Below are positions 1 through 5,120 of a stretch of 5,205 nt of DNA, in pieces. The notes under the pieces are model-generated. The model made no database searches. It saw only the letters and a list, made by a program, of their open reading frames with translations, and had not been told where the DNA came from. A program made the translations under genes and the position numbers. Position 1 is the stretch's first letter. Every line of letters begins with the position of its first letter. Source of the DNA: Nitrospirota bacterium (GTDB taxonomy: Bacteria; Nitrospirota; Nitrospiria; Nitrospirales; NS-4); contig VBON01000102.1 in NCBI GenBank assembly GCA_005877525.1, positions 7,542-12,746 of the forward strand. The letters run 5' to 3'.

Positions 1-1
1 A

Positions 2-259
2 CCTCGCAACCCAGGAGGGATGCCCCCTGTTCCTCCGGGTTGGCCCGCGGCCTCTCCCGCTCAACCGCAAGAGCAATTTCGCTCCTTCAAGGCTTCGGCT
101 CTCTATTGTCCCAAGTGCCGGGAGGCTACGCCGGTGAGAGAGCGGCTGCTTCTGGTCCTGCCTGACGGCAATCTTTACGATTACCGCTGCGCGCGGTGCG
201 GAACGTCAACTGGCTCCAAAACAGAGAAAAACATGAAGGACATTCGCCTGATCTACTAA
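2..259 (+). CDS. Two-CxxC zinc-ribbon protein (5' end outside window)
   Basis: Small zinc-ribbon-like protein of unknown role. Numbered from the ATG at position 20, it has a Pro/Ala-rich N-terminus (residues 1-19), then C30-P-K-C33 and C57-A-R-C60-G. Between them lies a hydrophobic strand (RLLLVLP) and a DGNLYDY turn. Two CxxC knuckles about 24 residues apart are the usual way to hold one structural zinc; there is no signal peptide, so a cytoplasmic place is likely. The reading frame stays open to the left edge, and those codons (PRNPGG) continue the proline-rich style. The AGGAGG at 13-18 sits only one base from the ATG, too close to serve it, so I think the true start is upstream and the gene is 5'-partial here. 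Partner and process are unknown. The coding nature is well supported; the function is not. Confidence 0.7.
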   Translation, partial: PRNPGGMPPVPPGWPAASPAQPQEQFRSFKASALYCPKCREATPVRERLLLVLPDGNLYDYRCARCGTSTGSKTEKNMKDIRLIY

Positions 260-276
260 GGCTGATGTTTTTGAGC

Positions 277-306
277 TTGCCCTTACTTCCGGCGATTTTG
301 TATACT
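277..306 (+). promoter_or_regulatory. Sigma-70-like promoter for the 64-residue membrane protein
   Basis: A -35 box TTGCCC (277-282, 4 of 6 matches) and a -10 box TATACT (301-306, 5 of 6) are separated by 18 bases. A start of transcription near 313 would give a leader of about 48 bases ending in the AAGGAGGT ribosome site at 348-355. This suggests the small membrane gene is transcribed on its own and not only by read-through from the zinc-ribbon gene. Prediction from sequence only. Confidence 0.5.
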
Positions 307-360
307 GCAATCCCGCAAGTCGGCAGTATGAGCGTTGGTCATTTCTGAAGGAGGTCGCCC

Positions 361-555
361 GTGAAAGCAATACTGGCAGGCATTTATTCCTTCCTGATGG
401 TTTTCGGCGCCACGCTGGTGAGCTTTGCCGCGGAGGAAGCCAAGAAAGAAGGCGGAGGCGGCGGGTATGACTCGACGGCGTATGTCTGGATCGCGCTGAT
501 CGTGATCATCGTGATCTACGGCATCTACGATTCGTTTTTTAAGCCGGTTGACTAA
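361..555 (+). CDS. Small secreted/tail-anchored membrane protein, Gly-rich hinge
   Basis: A 64-residue protein with a GTG start chosen because AAGGAGGT (348-355) lies 5 bases upstream, a near-perfect ribosome site. Residues 1-23 look like a Sec signal peptide: K2, a hydrophobic core, and S21-F-A23 as a plausible signal peptidase I site. The mature part begins with a charged patch (EEAKKE), then five glycines (31-35), then a single strongly hydrophobic helix (about 41-56, rich in Ile/Val). A short tail ending FFKPVD follows. The predicted product is a roughly 41-residue inner-membrane peptide with its N-terminus outside. If the signal is not cleaved it would be a two-helix hairpin. It could be a small subunit or stabiliser of a membrane complex, but nothing nearby identifies one. 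The strong promoter and ribosome site suggest good expression. I do not recognise a named family. Confidence 0.75.
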   Translation: MKAILAGIYSFLMVFGATLVSFAAEEAKKEGGGGGYDSTAYVWIALIVIIVIYGIYDSFFKPVD

Positions 556-585
556 ACGCGTTTCCGGTTGATCACACCTGTTCGC

Positions 586-990
586 TCATTGCCGGCTGAT
601 CGTCGGCTCGTAGAGTACCTGAATGGTGTTCCCGTCCGGGTCCGCAAGATAGCAGGAATAGCTTCCGTCCCTATGCTGCTTTGGCGCTTTGACGATGCGG
701 GCGCCATTCTGCGTCGCCCAGCGAGCCCAGCTATCGACTGCCGCCGCCGTTTCAGCGATGAATCCAAAGTGGTCAAGAGGATTTGAGTTCGCGGCCGCTG
801 CCGTGTCTTCGTTAACCTCGTGCAAGGCCAAGTTATCCGCTCCCGAGCTGAGGTAGCAGTTCTGCGCATCTGGCTCCCACACCACCTTCATTCCGAAAAA
901 CTTTAGATAGAACTCCTTCGCCTTCCGGATGTCTCGCACCCGGAGTGCCAGGTGGCGGAGTCCTAGAAGCACAGGAACGTCGTTTGTCAT
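586..990 (-). CDS. VOC-superfamily (glyoxalase/bleomycin-resistance fold) protein
   Basis: A 134-residue single-domain vicinal-oxygen-chelate protein. Two beta-alpha-beta-beta-beta modules are visible. Module one begins GLRHLALRVRDI with AKEFYLKFFGMKV, and module two begins LDHFGFIAE and ends in the family signature YLADPDGNTIQVLYEP. Candidate metal ligands are H13, H57 and H74. The position that is normally glutamate in the last strand (GNxIE) is Q124 here, so metal binding or catalysis may differ from classical glyoxalase I or FosA. Members include isomerases, ring-cleaving dioxygenases, epimerases and binding proteins, and the substrate cannot be read from sequence. The start is supported by AAGAGG (minus strand, 997-1002) six bases upstream. 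The gene converges on the small membrane protein with 30 bases between the stops, and diverges from the gene on its other side. Confidence 0.88.
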   Translation of the reverse strand: MTNDVPVLLGLRHLALRVRDIRKAKEFYLKFFGMKVVWEPDAQNCYLSSGADNLALHEVNEDTAAAANSNPLDHFGFIAETAAAVDSWARWATQNGARIVKAPKQHRDGSYSCYLADPDGNTIQVLYEPTISRQ

Positions 991-1010
991 AGCGGGCCTC
1001 TTACGGCCCC

Positions 1011-1039
1011 ATCATAGCGGATTGCTGAATATCTGAGAA
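1011..1039 (-). promoter_or_regulatory. Sigma-70-like promoter for the VOC gene
   Basis: Read on the minus strand: -35 TTCTCA (1034-1039, 4 of 6) and -10 TATGAT (1011-1016, 5 of 6), spaced 17 bases. Transcription would start near 1004, giving a leader of about 14 bases that just includes the AAGAGG ribosome site. It lies in the divergent gap between the VOC gene and the unknown 337-residue gene. Sequence prediction only. Confidence 0.45.
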
Positions 1040-1077
1040 GCTCTGTCCGCTTGCGATGGCAGAAAGAACTGTAGGTC

Positions 1078-1106
1078 TTGCGACAGGAGGGTGCTTCTGG
1101 CATGAT
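1078..1106 (+). promoter_or_regulatory. Possible promoter giving a leaderless start at 1113
   Basis: TTGCGA (1078-1083, 4 of 6) and CATGAT (1101-1106, 4 of 6) are separated by exactly 17 bases. The expected transcription start falls at about 1113, the A of an in-frame ATG that has no usable ribosome site. The boxes are weak, so this is a tentative call. It would mean the downstream gene is translated from a leaderless mRNA. Confidence 0.25.
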
Positions 1107-1112
1107 GGACGC

Positions 1113-2126
1113 ATGCAAAACTGGAACCGGCCTGACCCTTTGACGCGGGATTTGATCCATCTGATCAACGCCCGGCGCCATGACCATTGGGACGCCGACG
1201 CGGCGTTCGACACCTTGGCGGAATTGATTGAGCAAAACCGAGAGGACGAGATCCTGACGGTGCTGGCCGCTCTGGATGAGGATATGGCAGAGTGGTTGTT
1301 CGATCTGCTGCTGGCCGAGGCTGCATCTACCGATCTTGAACCTGAAGGGGAGATGTCGGATTCCGCGGTTTCGCTTCTTACGCTGGCGCTGCCGTTGCAA
1401 GCCAATTTTGGACAGCCGTTGCGGCTCACCGTCGATCCTGAGGAGACTGCGGCGTTGCTTCGGCAGCATTTACGACTCTCGCAGACCGCCCAGGTCGCCG
1501 TGGAAGCCAAGCTACTCACCGATACCACGCTTGACCGCATCAGTCTGCAAGGGTTGCACGCCCATGTGGGCTCGGTGTTTCGGCCAGAACGCTGGCCTCC
1601 TCTGGCGCCGCGCCTTCACTTGCCGGTCGAGCATACGGTCTACCTTCTCTTTGGAATACGGGACGAAGCCGAACCCACGATTCCGGATGAGATGGCTGAC
1701 GCGGACAAAGAAGCGTTATTGGCCGGCCTGCGGGCGCAATGCGCCGATCTGGCGACGGCTCCTCATCTGCTCGAGACGCCGGCGTACGCTGCCTATGCTC
1801 TCTTCGATGCGAAGAATGCTGTCGGGTTGCAGCGACTGGCGGATGAAACGATCGCCGTATGGCGGGAGCTGACGCCCGGACTCCGCGGGCGCGTCATCGT
1901 CCATCTCCACACGCAATGTGGGAATGGCGTTTACATGCCGGTATGGACCGATCTTCTCGATCCTGATACCGCGGAGGAGGAAGGGCCGCTCTGGACGTCG
2001 CCGGATGTCTGGGTCTTCACGGCCGATCTGCCGATCGAATGGCCGGGGGAAGTTCTCACGAACCGGTTGCTGGCCGAAGGTTGCACGCGATTCGAGAACC
2101 ACATCGTCGAAACGACGGAAAACTAG
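1113..2126 (+). CDS. Hypothetical acidic, helix-rich protein (337 aa)
   Basis: I do not recognise this protein. It is soluble (no signal peptide or membrane span) and rich in Leu, Ala, Asp, Glu and Trp. The first 80 residues read as packed helices, e.g. DLIHLINARR and FDTLAELIEQ, then an acidic stretch LAALDEDMAEW. The middle has HLPVEHTVYLLFGI. The C-terminal third looks more alpha/beta, with RGRVIVHLHTQCGNGVYM and SPDVWVFTADLPIEWPGE. The start is uncertain. ATG 1113 begins MQNWNRPDPL and is where the sequence starts to look structured. An in-frame ATG at 1056 would add 19 residues, but it has no ribosome site. The strong AGGAGG at 1085-1090 is 22 bases from 1113 and serves neither. Codon use is uniform throughout, so the gene appears intact. 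It diverges from the VOC gene and converges on the PHP gene with 6 bases between stops. No function proposed. Confidence 0.8.
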   Translation: MQNWNRPDPLTRDLIHLINARRHDHWDADAAFDTLAELIEQNREDEILTVLAALDEDMAEWLFDLLLAEAASTDLEPEGEMSDSAVSLLTLALPLQANFGQPLRLTVDPEETAALLRQHLRLSQTAQVAVEAKLLTDTTLDRISLQGLHAHVGSVFRPERWPPLAPRLHLPVEHTVYLLFGIRDEAEPTIPDEMADADKEALLAGLRAQCADLATAPHLLETPAYAAYALFDAKNAVGLQRLADETIAVWRELTPGLRGRVIVHLHTQCGNGVYMPVWTDLLDPDTAEEEGPLWTSPDVWVFTADLPIEWPGEVLTNRLLAEGCTRFENHIVETTEN

Positions 2127-2132
2127 CCGTCA

Positions 2133-2959
2133 TTATTTTACGGGGCCTTGAATCGTTTTCGCCGCCTTCTGCACCGGTTCCAACAATTCTGCAGACACCT
2201 TCAGGTTTCCGTAGCCGGTTCCCACCAGAATGTCCGGTTTTGAATCTCCGTGGAAATCGCTTCCGCCGGTGACGAGGAGGCCATGCTCGTGCGCCAGGCT
2301 GCGAAAGCGATCCGTCTGTGGCTGCGTGTGACTGCTGTAGAGTGTTTCAAGCCCTGCCAAGCCGAGGGCCTTAAGTTTCGCGCACGTCTCCGCCCTGCAT
2401 AGACGGGGTGAGCCAAGACCGGCACCCCGCCGATCTCGCGAATGAGACCGATCGCCTCCGAAGCGGTAGGCAGCGCCCGCGAAACATAGGCCGGCGCGCC
2501 GTCGGCCAGGTAACGGTCAAACGCATCAGCAACGCTAGTAACATAGCCTTTTTTCAGCAGGATCTGCGCGATATGCGGCCGGCCAACGGTGGCTGAACCG
2601 GCGAACGCTCTTACCTCGAGATATGTCAGATCCAAGCCCAGACGGCACAGCCGCTCAATGATCTGGGGATTGCGATCCTCCCGGCTGGATAGGTACAGAC
2701 GAGGATCGTCTGGATTGATGAAGTACCCAAGGATGTGCAGCTCCACGTCTTCATAGAGGCAGCTAATCTCGATCCCGGGAATGATGGTGACTCCCAGTTG
2801 TTCTCCCGCTGCCATTGCGTCGGGAAGGCCGGCGACTGAATCGTGGTCGGTGACGGCGAGAGCCGATACACCCTGCTGCTTTGCGAGCTGAACTAATTCG
2901 GTGGGGGACAGACTCCCGTCCGAAGCGGTGGTATGGGTATGGAGATCAATGCGTGACAT
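2133..2959 (-). pseudogene. PHP-domain phosphoesterase (TrpH/YciV, RNase AM type), frameshifted
   Basis: The first reading frame starts at the ATG at 2957-2959 and carries the PHP metal motifs: H7-T-H9 with D14, T37-D-H39-D, G62-I-E64-I-S, H75-I-L-G-Y and L182-A-H184-P. Near 2390-2396 (after about residue 189) the frame changes. The last motif, GGSDFHG (coded around 2249-2267), and the C-terminus to the TAA at 2133-2135 lie in another frame. The span is 827 bases; one added base gives 276 codons, the normal family length, which points to a single missing base. Read as is, the protein would be 252 residues, with about 63 wrong ones and no final metal ligands. Family members hydrolyse phosphoesters; E. 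coli YciV (RNase AM) trims rRNA 5' ends and others act on 3',5'-nucleotide bisphosphates. No clear ribosome site precedes the ATG; a weak TTGACT lies at 2995-3000. A sequencing error is as likely as a true mutation. Confidence 0.85.
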
Positions 2960-3029
2960 GGGGCAACTTAGAAGAAAGTTATGAAAGCTTAAATAGTCAA
3001 CAGGCCTTCGGGTCGAGCAAGCCCACGGG

Positions 3030-3053
3030 AAAAGCGCCCGTCTCGGCGGGCGC
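3030..3053 (-). terminator. Rho-independent terminator downstream of tRNA-Ser
   Basis: On the minus strand a perfect 7-base stem, GCGCCCG (3047-3053) pairing with CGGGCGC (3034-3040), closes a 6-base loop and is followed at once by TTTT (3030-3033). It begins 21 bases after the encoded CCA of the tRNA, as expected for a tRNA transcript end. The T-run is short, so some read-through into the PHP gene is possible. Confidence 0.75.
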
Positions 3054-3074
3054 GGGGCGGGCGGGTGCAATGTT

Positions 3075-3166
3075 TGGCGGAGAGGGCGGGATTTGAACCC
3101 GCGACAAGGTTTTACCCCTGTGACGGTTTAGCAAACCGTTGCCTTCGGCCACTCGGCCACCTCTCC
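3075..3166 (-). tRNA. tRNA-Ser(GCU), complete, CCA encoded
   Basis: All parts of a class II tRNA are visible on the minus strand. The acceptor stem GGAGAGG (3160-3166) pairs with CCTCTCC (3079-3085), followed by discriminator G (3078) and a genome-encoded CCA (3075-3077). The anticodon stem ACGGT/ACCGT encloses the loop TTGCTAA, with anticodon GCT, reading AGC/AGU serine codons. A long variable arm (ACAGGG pairing with CCTTGT through one wobble) is typical of serine tRNAs. The T arm is GCGGG-TTCAAAT-CCCGC (3086-3102). A G discriminator with a long variable arm is the usual identity set for seryl-tRNA synthetase. A terminator follows. I saw no confident promoter in the AT-richer stretch upstream (3167-3200). 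Confidence 0.97.
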
Positions 3167-3260
3167 GTCTGGGTGTTTTAATTCGTTAGACGGCAATCCG
3201 TTCGCTACCTGCCCAACTCTACCATGACAGCGCGGCTCATGGATATACTTTGGATTCGTC

Positions 3261-3455
3261 TTGGCGAGATTGAACATCCCGCCGCGCATCTTCGCGTTCC
3301 TGCTGGAACCTCCAGGACTCCCCCGCGATCTCATGCGAAAAATAAAAATGGCTGCCGCCCATGAAGGCAAGACCGTGAAAGGGTTCTTGATGGAGTTAGC
3401 TCCGGCGAGGATTGACGAGTTAGAACGCAAAGGCATTCTGCCGAAATCGAAGTGA
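3261..3455 (+). CDS. Short ribbon-helix-helix-like (Arc/CopG type) protein, possibly degraded
   Basis: A 64-residue basic protein. Residues 19-58 read like an Arc/CopG ribbon-helix-helix unit: G19-LPRDLMRKIKMAAAHEG (helix A), then K37-TVKGFLMELAPARIDELERKG (helix B), with the usual Gly-Lys-Thr turn between. Such proteins are dimeric DNA binders, commonly antitoxins or small repressors. The start is doubtful: TTG at 3261 has no good ribosome site, and the next in-frame ATG (3333) would cut into helix A. The N-terminus MARLNI looks like the DNA-contacting beta strand. However, it is separated from GLPRDL by about 12 residues (PPRIFAFLLEPP) not normally present, so the gene may carry an insertion or be a remnant. 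No toxin partner is adjacent. It diverges from tRNA-Ser and leads into an AT-rich tract. Confidence 0.45.
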   Translation: MARLNIPPRIFAFLLEPPGLPRDLMRKIKMAAAHEGKTVKGFLMELAPARIDELERKGILPKSK

Positions 3456-3738
3456 ATGACGAAGGCTGATCCAGTAACTCCGACTCCACTTATTTCTTAA
3501 TAATCGGCCTGCATATATCGATACCATTGTCTCGATGACTTACTGTATGCCTGTTCACAAATTTCGTATGAGGAAGCAACGTTTTTTGACTTTGGAAGAG
3601 ACTAAAAATTGTAAACACGTAATGTAATTTAGGGCGATGGGGTTGCAATTAACTCCTTAACTCCTTGTGTTACGGCTGGATATTGACCACCGAGTCTCTG
3701 GCAGGGGAATTGCGTGACTGACTCGTCAGGGGGACGCT
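3456..3738. other. AT-rich intergenic tract without a convincing gene
   Basis: By hand count positions 3481-3660 hold 66 G+C of 180 (about 37%), well below the GC-rich genes on either side. There are scattered stops in all frames. The longest ATG-started stretch I see (3534-3626, 30 residues) has no ribosome site and no recognisable pattern. A TTGACT occurs at 3586-3591 but without a good -10 partner. The tract may be regulatory DNA or the remains of acquired DNA. Confidence 0.5.
3649..3664. repeat. Tandem 8-base direct repeat TTAACTCC x2
   Basis: Two exact back-to-back copies of TTAACTCC (3649-3656 and 3657-3664) lie at the end of the AT-rich tract, 75 bases before a possible small peptide gene. 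It could be a binding site or a chance slippage duplication. Only two copies are present, so the meaning is uncertain. Confidence 0.4.
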
Positions 3739-3822
3739 ATGGAGACACGTACGAGGCTGCTGATTACGATCTTTGTTTGTGCAGTGATGGCTGAGGTTGC
3801 CAATATTCTTTGGTTCAGCTAG
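3739..3822 (+). CDS. Possible 27-residue hydrophobic peptide
   Basis: A short frame from ATG to TAG encoding a basic start (METRTR) followed by a hydrophobic run (LLITIFVCAVMA) and a second part EVANILWFS. It could be one membrane helix or a signal-like peptide. A purine-rich ribosome site, AGGGGGA (3728-3734), lies 4 bases upstream, which is the main reason for listing it. It precedes the 50-residue Cys/His protein by 55 bases on the same strand, so the two could share a transcript. No family is recognised, and frames this short arise by chance, so confidence is low. Confidence 0.28.
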   Translation: METRTRLLITIFVCAVMAEVANILWFS

Positions 3823-3877
3823 TGATACTGAGGGAACAGCGTACGATGACACCTGACACTCCGGCTGGACGGTCGTT

Positions 3878-4030
3878 ATGTTAGGAACAATACTCTGCTT
3901 GTTCGGGAAGCACCAGTGGGCGTCTGTGCCGTTGCTGGGGAAGAGGGGTCGATCGGGCACGCTCAAAGTGCAGGGACAGATGGAAGTATGCGAGCGGTGC
4001 CGTGAACCTCGACAGAGCCTGGCGTACTGA
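3878..4030 (+). CDS. 50-residue C-x4-H...C-x2-C small protein (DUF1660-like pattern)
   Basis: A small basic protein beginning MLGTILCLFGKHQW and ending VCERCREPRQSLAY. It has C7 and H12 in the pattern C-L-F-G-K-H-Q-W, then C38-E-R-C41. These four residues could bind one zinc. The C-x-F-G-x-H-x-W...C-x-x-C layout resembles tiny proteins such as the phage-linked DUF1660 type, which I know only as of unknown function; this match is by eye. The middle (about 15-35) is Gly/Arg/Lys-rich. ATG 3878 is the only ordinary start, since the frame is closed by TGA at 3854-3856. The ribosome site is weak (GGACGG, 3867-3872). The minus-strand frame covering this region gives Ser/Cys/Arg-rich low-quality sequence, which favours the plus reading. 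Confidence 0.5.
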   Translation: MLGTILCLFGKHQWASVPLLGKRGRSGTLKVQGQMEVCERCREPRQSLAY

Positions 4031-4388
4031 ACATCTTTAGTTTTCCGCCACCGATTTAACTCCCTCGCACACTCCGGGGCCCCGCTAATCTGGCTACATC
4101 TGCTGGAACAGCCGGCTGCGATGTACATTACGGTCGGTACGAAAGTGTTATCTGGCTGTTGGATAGAAGCCTTTCTCTAGTGCATGAGCGCGACGATCGC
4201 TTGGATCGTTCTGGGCGCAGAGCCTTCCGACCGATTATTGACCAACGCATAGACGCACCTGTTTCGGCTGTCGTCCTTGCAGCAGACAGCAAGCTTACAG
4301 CGCAAGCACCAGGCGATGTGGACATCCCGCCGCGTAGCACATCCAAACCATGATAAGATCCAACGTATCTTTAACCCCTGAGTGAAAC
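4031..4388. other. Stretch of about 360 bases with no convincing gene
   Basis: Frames of 60-70 codons exist on both strands here but look like non-coding translation (Ser/Arg-rich, no ribosome sites, non-ATG starts). Small structures present are a CGGGGCCCCG palindrome (4075-4084) and an ACGATC/GATCGT inverted repeat with a 5-base loop (4193-4209). Neither has a T-run. The last 30 bases must hold the signals for the DUF1499 gene, but I see only partial -10-like strings (TAAGAT 4354-4359, TATCTT near 4366). Confidence 0.45.
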
Positions 4389-5120
4389 ATGCGCTACCTA
4401 CACAGCTTGAATCTTGTGGCCTTTGGACTGGCGATCATTTGCGCCGGCACCGGCCTTGCCGCCGGATTGGGTTCGCGGTGGGGCCTATGGCATTTCCGAA
4501 CTGGTTTCATGCTCCTCACCTGGGCCGCGTACGGAGCGTTGGTTGTAGTGGTGCTGGGCCTGGTGGCGCTCGTCGTCAATCGCTCTTCCAATAAGGCGAT
4601 CCTCTTTGCCTTGGCAAGCATCATCCTCGCTGTATTCGTCGCCGGCATCCCATGGCAGATGAAACAACGCGCCCAACACGTGCCGCCCATTCATGACATT
4701 ACGACCGATACGGAGAACCCGCCGGCTTTTGTCGCGATCTTGCCATTACGAGCGGACGCACCCAATTCCGTCGAGTACAAGGGAACGGAGGTCGCTGCTC
4801 AGCAAAAGAAAGCCTATCCTGATCTCCAACCGCTAACTGTAAACGCGTCACCGGATGTTGCTTTCCAGCGAGCGCTGCGGGCCGCGCGGGATACGGGATG
4901 GGATATTGTGGAAAGCCGGCCGGATAAGGGCCGCATCGAGGCGACTGATACGACACTATGGTTCGGCTTCAAGGACGACATCGTCGTGCGTGTGACGTCT
5001 CTGGATAGCGGCAGCCGGATTGATGTCCGGTCAGTGTCGAGAGTCGGGAAAAGCGATGTCGGAACAAATGCGGCCCGCATCCGGAACTACCTCCTAAAGA
5101 TCCAAAGAAGCGAGTCCTAG
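4389..5120 (+). CDS. DUF1499-family membrane protein
   Basis: A 243-residue protein with three predicted N-terminal membrane helices (about 7-27, 40-63 and 69-88). A soluble domain (about 97-239) with the DUF1499 hallmarks follows. These are PPIHDITTDTENPPAF at 99-114, YPDLQPL after a lysine-rich spacer, a beta/alpha core with FQRALRAARDTGWDIV and IEATDTTLWFGFKDDIVVRV, and the closing VGKSDVGTNAARIRNYL. DUF1499 proteins are widespread in proteobacteria and others; their biochemical role is not established to my knowledge. The fusion of a three-helix anchor to the domain is a common form, putting the domain at the inner membrane. The start is fixed by an in-frame TGA at 4383-4385 just before the ATG; the ribosome site is weak (GAGTGA). 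No gene beside it shares a strand closely enough to call an operon. Confidence 0.9.
   Translation: MRYLHSLNLVAFGLAIICAGTGLAAGLGSRWGLWHFRTGFMLLTWAAYGALVVVVLGLVALVVNRSSNKAILFALASIILAVFVAGIPWQMKQRAQHVPPIHDITTDTENPPAFVAILPLRADAPNSVEYKGTEVAAQQKKAYPDLQPLTVNASPDVAFQRALRAARDTGWDIVESRPDKGRIEATDTTLWFGFKDDIVVRVTSLDSGSRIDVRSVSRVGKSDVGTNAARIRNYLLKIQRSES

Noticed and set aside
592..608. GCCGGC/GTCGGC hairpin at the end of the VOC gene as a terminator
   Set aside because: It is inside the coding sequence, has a G-T pair and lacks a T-run on either side.
1001..1540. Long minus-strand frames opposite the 337-residue gene
   Set aside because: Typical antisense shadows of a GC-rich gene: Ser/Arg-rich, without ribosome sites or motifs.
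2960..3070. N-terminal extension of the PHP frame upstream of 2959
   Set aside because: It runs through the tRNA terminator hairpin, and family members start just before the DLHTHT motif, so the start at 2959 is preferred.
2959..3075. Attachment-site duplication at the tRNA-Ser 3' end
   Set aside because: I found no second copy of the tRNA 3' end in the window and no integrase; the intergenic gap there is short and ordinary.
3239..3370. Plus frame from ATG 3239 (about 42 codons)
   Set aside because: No ribosome site, low-quality translation, and it overlaps the RHH-like frame, which has a recognisable pattern.
3670..4128. Minus-strand frame of 152 codons across the gene-poor stretch
   Set aside because: The translation is rich in Ser, Cys, Arg, Pro and Asn with no domain-like pattern, no ribosome site, and it overlaps the better-looking plus-strand Cys/His protein.
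4193..4209. ACGATC/GATCGT inverted repeat and the nearby CGGGGCCCCG palindrome (4075-4084) as terminators
   Set aside because: Stems are short and neither is followed by a T-run; both could be chance.
4183..4251. Short plus frame beginning MSATIAWIVLGA, which recalls the start of GlsB/YeaQ/YmgE small membrane proteins
   Set aside because: The likeness lasts only about a dozen residues, the frame ends after 22 codons, there is no ribosome site, and the other frames do not continue the family sequence.
4128..4353. Overlapping frames of 64-72 codons on both strands
   Set aside because: Arg/Ser-rich translations, a TTG start for the plus frame, no ribosome sites and no recognisable motif on either strand.
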